Made by a program: the position numbers and the translations under genes. Source: Suillus spraguei (taxonomy: Eukaryota; Basidiomycota; Agaricomycetes; Boletales; Suillaceae). From it: a DNA stretch of 64,000 nt. The DNA lies in NCBI GenBank assembly GCA_016800925.1, contig JABCPU010000008.1, positions 186,001 to 250,000 on the forward strand, read 5' to 3'. Shown here in pieces: positions 57,626-64,000 of the stretch (the first letter of the stretch is position 1; each line of letters starts with the position of its first letter). The notes under the pieces were generated by a model, which had not been told where the DNA came from, made no database searches, and saw only the letters and a list, made by a program, of their open reading frames with translations.

Positions 57626-58850
57626 TCACCCCTTTCCGTATCTATAAATTGTTGCTCTTCTGCATCTTCGTATGAGAGGAAGCGAGATCCGTTCAACTGC
57701 TACACGTGGACCGCCTTCTCTGCTAGGCCTAAGGCGGACAGTGCGTCTTATGATCTTCTCAGACATGGCTCCAGCACGGAGCAAGGCGGAGCACCGCTCC
57801 AATATCCCCTTTGCAACCGACATATCCAAGGAGACGAGTTTCCTATTTGATAGGTTCCATTTAGAAATACAACGTTCATTTTGATCGTTCTACATAGGGT
57901 AATAATAAATGTTCATTGTCACATGTTCCGACCTACGCACAACTGCGTGTCAGGGTGATAGCAACGGTACAACCGTTGATGTGACTGAGCAGACCGTGTT
58001 CCACCGAGGCCATTTCTTTCGACTATGTATAATAGATTTTCCCCTGATGGGAAAAGGGTTGATCTTCTACTCCGATGGAGGACCGTGGACCTTCGAATCT
58101 AGCCATCAATGACTATCGAAGGACAACTGGTGTGTGCTCACCGAGAGACGTTACATTAACCGATAGCCTAGTTTCCAAACTCCTTACGTGCTAGCCGCGG
58201 AATGAGTGACACCACGAGACTCGAGGTCTGATTGAAGCCATGGTAGATACTTCAATGAGTTGACGCAGACTGTATCACAAGCATTTCAACTTTGTATGAT
58301 GCAGGGATTTAAACATCTGAGAGCAATGTGACTTTTGGTGTCTAAAGAGCGGTAAGCAAAAAAGACGCACATCGCACAAGGCCTTTCCGCCAAAGGGTGG
58401 AAAGACTGTCATCCAGTAGGTAATCTGATTCTATAAAACTCTGAAGTATCAGCCGTGTGTCGGTCGGGAAGTGTTCTGTCAAGACCGACTTTGACTGGGC
58501 CCGATGGTATCATTTTCGAAAAGCTATCATTGAAAGCCTTTTCAATAAACCTCGCAACATTAACATTAAGGAGCTTCTCACAATGTTGCCTGCTTCTATC
58601 TTCACACACGCTTGCCTGTGGCATCTAACGACCAATTCGCACCCTAGATAAGATTATCATAAGAAAGTACTTCAGGAATGCTCAAAAGAAACACACAGGG
58701 AATGGACTTGCCCAGGCTTGAGAACCCCAGTTTCAGGCGTATCTCTTGCAATGATCGTGTCCTGGGTCACAAGCAGCAAGGTGGGCGATGGTGAGTCCGG
58801 TCACCCCCACTCCGAGGACGACTAGAGGCACGCGGGAATCGGAAGCAAAG
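57626..58850 (-). pseudogene. Decayed D-amino-acid oxidase paralogue
   Basis: Pieces align in order with the intact oxidase downstream: RVPLVVLGVGVTGLTIAHLAA (about 58835, GxGxxG kept, no ATG directly before it), ANWSLDATGKRV then stop (about 58650), VNSLKYLPWLQSDLESRGVT (about 58265), and LDMSVAKGILERCSALLRAG with RLRPSREGGPRVAVER (57830-57680). The frame changes repeatedly, stops intervene and the middle is largely missing. Same strand, about 1 kb upstream of the intact copy, so it is a tandem duplication followed by decay. Confidence 0.75.
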
Positions 58851-59258
58851 AATATGGCTCCTGAGTGTCGATGATAGAGATAAGGTAGGGCACAATAGCT
58901 TTCGCTTCTGAACTCGGAGCAAGAGTGCCCCTTGGGTATAAATAAATGTATCTGCGATAGACGGACAATCCAGATTTGAACGAGCAAACTTGAATCGTCA
59001 GTGCGAGATTTATGGCAAGGACTTTGCTTGCCATGAACAACAACTAAACATAAAGATAGTCCCCAATAGTAGATTTAACATCGTCCGAGGGGCATAAGTA
59101 GCGCATCTTCAGGGGTTGAATGTCCATCTGACCAGCAGTCAACCCCACAGTGTCAGCTTTCTTAGTTGTACATTCCTCTCCTCTGAGGATCTATGTGCAA
59201 CGAAGAGCGCGCCCAAACGCGTAGCTAATGATGAATGAGACGGAAGAAAAATGATAAT
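58851..59258. other. Non-coding interval
   Basis: About 400 bp. No gene or repeat seen. Confidence 0.4.
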
Positions 59259-60026
59259 CTAGTGTGATTGCGCACCACCTACGAAATCGCCCTCCATACA
59301 TGGCGTCGCAACAAGGCCTGCTGCTTTGAGAGCGACCATAACCTGCCCATACGTCCCGCGGAACAGTGTGTCGCGGCTACGATGGCCAGGAACGTTCGTT
59401 GAGATATCCATCTGCTCATCAAGTGCGGAGGGAGTATCCATGCCTGCCTCGACAACTGCGCTAGTAATCGTTTTTTGCAGACGCACAAGTCGGCTTCGGG
59501 ATGATGCACGCGGATCGTATGGGGGTGTGGCGAATTGTATGTGGAGCCCGTCCACATGGATGCCTTCAGGTTCTTTCTGAGGCATGGGGGGAAGGGGTTT
59601 CGGAACGTGCGTAGGTATATAGCACCACGTGTCGATTGGGTTGTTGGATGTATCATGGCTTGCTAAGTAAGGTTTGTGTGTGCTTGGATGAGATTTCTGG
59701 TGTTTGCGCTTGAAGAATGAAGATGCTGACCGCATACCAGGTGCGGAACGAGATAAGGATACAAGTCGCGAAATGGATGGACGGGTCTGTAGTGGGGATT
59801 CTAGCATGCCTTGGGAGATATGACAAAAAGAAGATGTTGAACTTGTGGCAGACGGACATGAGTATGTCAGAGATTGCTCCGAGACAGAAGTAGATTTCTC
59901 TGGCGCATGAAAGCTCGTAAGTGTATCTTCTGAAGGAGACGCCGTTCTACGAGGCGCAAAGGACACGTTGTTGAACTCCACTACATACGGGATACCAAAC
60001 GGAGTCCAATGAATTTGCTGGGGCAT
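59259..60026 (-). CDS. Unknown Ser/Pro-rich protein
   Basis: First true ATG is 60026 (MPQQIHWTPFGIPYVVEFNN); the frame is open a few codons further 5', so an upstream exon is possible. About 255 codons. An ordered-looking N-terminus is followed by Ser-rich low complexity (SVSEQSLTYSCPSATSSTSS), a basic patch (FFKRKHQKSHPSTHKP), Pro-rich IPTHVPKPLPPMPQKEPEG, and a C-terminal stretch that may be folded (SRSRLVRLQKTITSAVVEAG, FRGTYGQVMVALKAAG) ending GDFVGGAQSH. One uninterrupted exon. No family recognised; possibly a lineage-specific regulator. Confidence 0.55.
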   Translation of the reverse strand: MPQQIHWTPFGIPYVVEFNNVSFAPRRTASPSEDTLTSFHAPEKSTSVSEQSLTYSCPSATSSTSSFCHISQGMLESPLQTRPSISRLVSLSRSAPGMRSASSFFKRKHQKSHPSTHKPYLASHDTSNNPIDTWCYIPTHVPKPLPPMPQKEPEGIHVDGLHIQFATPPYDPRASSRSRLVRLQKTITSAVVEAGMDTPSALDEQMDISTNVPGHRSRDTLFRGTYGQVMVALKAAGLVATPCMEGDFVGGAQSH

Positions 60027-60589
60027 TTCGAAAAGCCTCACTGAGCTATTCAAGGAAGTATAAGATAGATGAGAACTTGGAGTGGCGAACGGATATCACT
60101 CGCCACTAATCCAGACAGTGATGAACTTGGAGGACAGACTGTGAGGCGTAATGATCAATGGAATTAACCTGCTGACCGGGAGCAAGGGAGACGCATGTCT
60201 GGGTAGTGTAATGCAGGCCTGACTCAGATGTAAAACACGTTGCAGCAGCATTACATCGGTGAGAAATTATGGGGTCTATAACTCGTAAATGCTAGTCGGT
60301 GTCACAAAACTAGTCTCAAGATTTGCGAGTTCCAATGCCAAGTTTGCGAAGTATCAGTGTTGACGATATGCGATTTTCTGTGAGGTAGTGAGCGTCAATT
60401 CCTTTGAACCAAATTTGGAATGTGCTACTGCGATAATGCTTACTCTCAACATTGGTGCCCTGCCTAGAAAGACCATTCTCTCACCTGACCTGTCAGTGCC
60501 TTTCGTTTGGATGCTGAACAACGCTTTTCAAAATTTCAGCGGTGACGATGTAACTCGCATGACAAATGTACCAAATCATTCATGACGAG
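60027..60589. other. Non-coding interval
   Basis: Upstream region of the unknown protein gene. A short plus-strand frame at 60388-60585 has no motif. Nothing else seen. Confidence 0.4.
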
Positions 60590-60735
60590 GTTCATCACCA
60601 CCGGCGGGCCGGTGCACGGGCGGAGCGGGTACCCGAGCTCCTGCGGAGTGCCCTCACTAGGCGCCGTCGCCGCCGATGATGATCTTGCCCACTACGTGCA
60701 GGAAGGGTAGTGCGCCGCGGATAGAGACGTTGTTA
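60590..60735. other. GC-rich island of foreign-looking composition
   Basis: Roughly 145 bp dominated by G and C (ccggcgggccggtgcacggg, cgccgtcgccgccgatgat), set in DNA that is otherwise near-balanced to AT-rich. On the minus strand it reads NNVSIRGALPFLHVVGKIII-GGDGA then stop, with C/G-ending codons unlike neighbours. This looks like the last codons of a gene from a GC-rich source or a GC-rich paralogue. The rest of that gene is not here. Confidence 0.4.
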
Positions 60736-61109
60736 TCCGAATTGGAAGAGAATGCACATCATATTTAATTTGATGCGGCCCAATGTAACCAGTAGCAAAT
60801 TTAGTAAAAACAAAGAATTTTATATCAAATTCCGATTACCAGTGGCAATTTTCTAAAAATCACATGAGCATCAATCAAAACCATGATGTCATTAAACCAC
60901 TTTCTTTTTTGGGAAAAACACTCCAAAATTCAAGGTGTATCGTCGAATAAAACCGTGCGCCACTCAACAGCGACACGTCTTGGCGCTACCGCCGTTCAAA
61001 AAGATAACAGGAGGTTGGCGTAAGGAACGTCGTATAAAGGTTGGCACTTCGTCTTTGTCACGGTTCACTCACAACCCCCATCTTCAAGCTTTCACTATTC
61101 TTAAGCAAA
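60736..61109. other. AT-rich upstream region of the DUF89 gene
   Basis: Strongly AT-rich from 60760 to 60930 (runs of aaaa and tttt), then the likely promoter and 5' leader of the next gene. A CT-rich stretch (ccccatcttcaagctttcactattc) precedes the ATG, as often at fungal transcription starts. Confidence 0.4.
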
Positions 61110-63094
61110 ATGAACGCTGATTACTTCCCTCCTACATTTATTCATCCAGTCAATACATCTATGGCTGAAACAGCACCAGCAACCAATGGAACCCATGATA
61201 TCAACAGTGGTGGTGCGGTTGCCCAAGCAAGTGGTTCTCCCGCCACTTACAGTACACCCTCCCGTGTCACTCTTCATCTCGGACACATGCCAAGTAAGAA
61301 AGATATCAAGGCTCCATGGCCGCGCACACCCTCACGGGTCGGTATAAACATGAGTTGTCACCCCAGGAGTCCATCTGACGTACATCGGGGTATCTTCTGC
61401 CAGGTTGATCCCAACAACCCACCGTGGCCAGCATACCGTGGTTACCATGAGTACTCGTTCGCACATGCAACCATGGGGGTTCGTTTGCCCACCATCCTTG
61501 GCAAAGCTATAGACGATGCCTCGCGAACTTTAAATGAGCAGTATGCCGAAGACAAGATTATTGACCTTGCAGAATGCTTGGAGAGAATGGACGCCCTCAT
61601 GGCTGATCTTAGCGGAAATGCTAAGCTTAGACCGATCATTGACGACGGTGAAGGTGATGTCGCCCTGTGGAATAAAGAAATCGCAAAGTATTTCCAGGGT
61701 ATGACGTTCACCATATATACCACGCATCTTGGCTCACAATTCACATTTTAGGCAAGGATTTCATGAATGCGCCTTGGTTGTTCGCAGAAGCTTACAAGTA
61801 CCGTCGTCTGCATGAGTGCTTCAGTGTAAGCAAGTACTGGCATGACTATGATGTTTTCTACCGTCAAAAGGTATGAATCAGACTTGATTAGTTCCCCCAG
61901 TCTGACAGCGCCTGCAGTGTGACACTTTTTCAAGATCCACAGATGCTGTCTTTGAGCTGTCTATGCGCTTTGCTGAGCCTTTCAAGAAGTCAAAGAACAT
62001 GTCAGACGCAGAGAAAGCAGAAAGCGAGAGACTCATGTTTTTGGAGTTAACTCAAGGTGATGATAGGATTTTCCCAATTTCATGCTCCTGACATGTTATG
62101 CAAGTGTGTCTGTGGGGAAACTCAACTGACCTTTCACTCTTGATCAACATGACGGAAGAACAGATCAAATCCCTCCAGTCAACTGGAGGAGACCACCTTG
62201 CTGCCACTGAAAAGAATATTCTTGGCAACCATCTAAACCAGCTTTGGGAAACTGTCAAAGTCCTCCGCGAAAAGACTGGTGGACGAATTGACTTCGTGTT
62301 GGATAACGCCGGGTTTGAATTGTATTGCGATTTCGTGTACGGTACGTTCAAGAAGTAACGCTTGGTGGAGAGATTAACAATTTTTTATCAGCCGATTTCC
62401 TCATACAGACTGGTCTGGCTAAACAGATTCGGTTCCATGGCAAGCGTTATCCATGGTTCGTGTCTGACGTGACGCGGAAAGACTGGGACTGGTTACTGAA
62501 CACCATGGTATATGGGCACTTGTTCCCAAAAGCCTCCGAAGTTGAACGAGAGTCACTACGAAGACTCGGGGCCCGGTGGAAGGTAGAGGTAATCTGTCGG
62601 CGCATGAATTTTCACTCACGCGTTTGATAGCAATACGAGAAAGATGGCAGATGGCAATATGAGCAACATCCTTTCTGGTGCACTGGGTATACGTTCTGGG
62701 ACCTTCATAGCGAGGCGCCAGATCTCTTCCTCCACCTGTCTCGCTCAGATCTCGTCTACTTCAAAGGCGATTTGAATCACAGGAAGTTGACGTATGATTG
62801 TGCTGCACCAGCCAGCATTCCATTCGATATTGCCATTGGACCGATGGCTAGCGCTGCTGGAGCTCCGAAGATTTGCAGCCTGCGGACAATCAAAAGTGAT
62901 GTTGTCGTTGGGCTGGGAGACGATGGGGACGCCATAGCAGAGCAATTAGACAAGAAAGAACCAGGCTGGAAGATCAGCGGGAAATATGTGCGTACTTTCA
63001 GCAGTTACAGGTCCGTGTACTAAGCGTCCACTTCATTCAGGCTGTCGTACTCCTGTCAGAAGGTCGACCGGGGGAGAAAGTGCGGTTTGCTTGA
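61110..63094 (+). CDS. DUF89/ARMT1-type damage-control phosphatase (Hrt2/YMR027W-like)
   Basis: Metal-dependent phosphatase acting on sugar phosphates such as fructose-1-phosphate; animal ARMT1 was also reported as a carboxyl methyltransferase. The start is ATG 61110 (MNADYFPPTFIHPV), with a second ATG at 61161. After a Ser/Thr-rich leader: HEYSFAHATMGVRLPTILGK, then KFYQG-type joins across an intron at about 61700-61750 to DFMNAPWLFAEAYKYRRLHE. SMRFAEPFKKSKNMSDAEKA, LWGNSTDLSLL and FVLDNAGFELYCDFVYADFL carry the Asp/Asn metal-site motif of DUF89. Then WFVSDVTRKDWDWLL, HPFWCTGYTFWDLHSEAPDL and LVYFKGDLNHRKLTYD (substrate-site Lys/Asp). The C-terminus AVVLLSEGRPGEKVRFA ends in TGA 63092-63094 after a last intron. 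About seven introns. Confidence 0.88.
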
Positions 63095-64000
63095 GTGAAG
63101 TGAATTCCACCGGTAGAAAAGCGGGTACATGTCATGTGCCAGCATTTCTTTGTCACTAACTATAGCTGTTGGACTCGTGTTTATCGTAGAGCAGTAGAGC
63201 TTCGGTAGAGTACTACCAAACCTCCATTCTCTGCATATGTATGCATTCCCTCTCACCATTTTTTACTTTACACTTATGAGATACTTATATGTTGTTGATT
63301 CGAGAATGACAAGCAATGCTGACATTTCACCCACAAGACGAAATACGCCGACCAATGCCTGTGTTTGTGTCCCCTCGAAACCAACCTTGCGTAAGCATAG
63401 GAAGTGTACCTTAGGAAATCACTTGTTTATTGTGCGTCAGTCAAGGGTCCGGTCAAGCATACACATCCTTGTTGTACACGGCTTTCTTGTAGCACTCTTT
63501 CGCTGATGGCGGCCGGTAGAATGATGCCAAGGTTATATTCGCTGAATGACCACTTGGTATTAAGTTAAAAGGTCGGTCACACGTGTGTGCACACTGCGCA
63601 GTCAGCGTTCAACCCGAAGTGTTAGGCAGATAGCATATGCCACGCATAAAGACCATGTGATATTTATGCCCAAGCCACCTCGCGGCGCGTTTCTGAGAAA
63701 ATGAGTGTACCTTTACACGAGCTCTCGCCAGAGTTCATGACACAAGATGTCAAATCCATGAGGTCGTCGCAGACTCGATCGGTAAAACATATTTGGATTG
63801 CACAAGGAAAGATTTAAAAAAGGCTCTCCTCCTGACGTATTCTTGTGCTCTGTGCTTTGAGTTGGCAAGTGCTGCATTGCATGATCGTTCAAAGTTCAAC
63901 GTGCGTGTGTTTGGTGAACGCCCACGCCCCTGACCTAATACCAAACATGGCGAGCTTAGATAATTGTCGGACTTTAAACTAAACCTTGCGGCGCGCAGTG
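63095..64000. other. 3' flank, no gene seen
   Basis: About 900 bp to the window end. Short frames on both strands lack motifs and splice signals. Nothing further supported. Confidence 0.45.

Overview
This window looks like nuclear DNA of a filamentous basidiomycete, probably an Agaricomycete. Genes are split by many short (about 45-60 nt) GT-AG introns and packed closely on both strands. They are recognisable fungal orthologues, and the repeats are of kinds common in mushroom genomes: a Tad/I-like LINE and a DDE_Tnp_4 (PIF/Harbinger-like) transposase relic. The genus cannot be determined from the sequence.

Layout. 1-1978: 3' part of a Ser/Pro-rich coiled-coil protein (+). 2383-6478: kinetochore scaffold KNL1/Spc7/Spc105 (-). 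6838-10158: kinesin-6 motor (-). 10317-11318: eRF1 methyltransferase MTQ2 (+), divergent from the kinesin. 11436-16780: tricalbin-type ER-plasma membrane tether with SMP and several C2 domains (-). 16.8-20.0 kb: gene-poor, with transposon remnants and small repeats. 19974-22183: fused MoaA-MoaC molybdenum cofactor gene (+). 22990-23518: a TXNDC17-like thioredoxin-fold gene in four short exons (-). 23797-26935: Ca-regulated mitochondrial aspartate/glutamate carrier (-). 27287-29133: TRM5 tRNA m1G37 methyltransferase (-), divergent from a TatD/Scn1-like hydrolase at 29262-30429 (+). 30601-31532: Golgi SNARE GOS1 (-). 31715-32275: unknown gene. 32716-33581: NAD(P)-binding Rossmann protein (+).

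33.6-44.3 kb is a transposon and repeat block. It holds a duplicated scrap of the 3' end of the SRO7-like gene, a 1.5 kb terminal-inverted-repeat element with a transposase relic, a 6.3 kb LINE (minus strand, 13-bp target site duplication, poly-A tail seen as poly-T), fragments of an unrecognised gene, and a tandem array of seven roughly 146-bp units. On the minus strand those units look like tRNA-Leu-related Pol III genes.

44646-48746: SRO7/tomosyn/Lgl-type exocytosis regulator with a C-terminal R-SNARE-like motif (-). 49197-54097: large coiled-coil protein (-). 55104-56598: D-amino-acid oxidase (-), with a decayed tandem paralogue at 57626-58850. 59259-60026: unknown protein (-). 61110-63094: DUF89/ARMT1-type phosphatase (+).

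In at least six otherwise well-conserved genes the frame is interrupted by a single-base indel, often at or beside a short homopolymer. This looks more like residual sequencing error than gene death, and gene models here should be read with that in mind. The items most worth a second look are the tRNA-like tandem array, the MoaA-MoaC junction where intron retention would give a MoaA ending exactly in the Gly-Gly tail, and the copied SRO7 3' end beside the DNA transposon.
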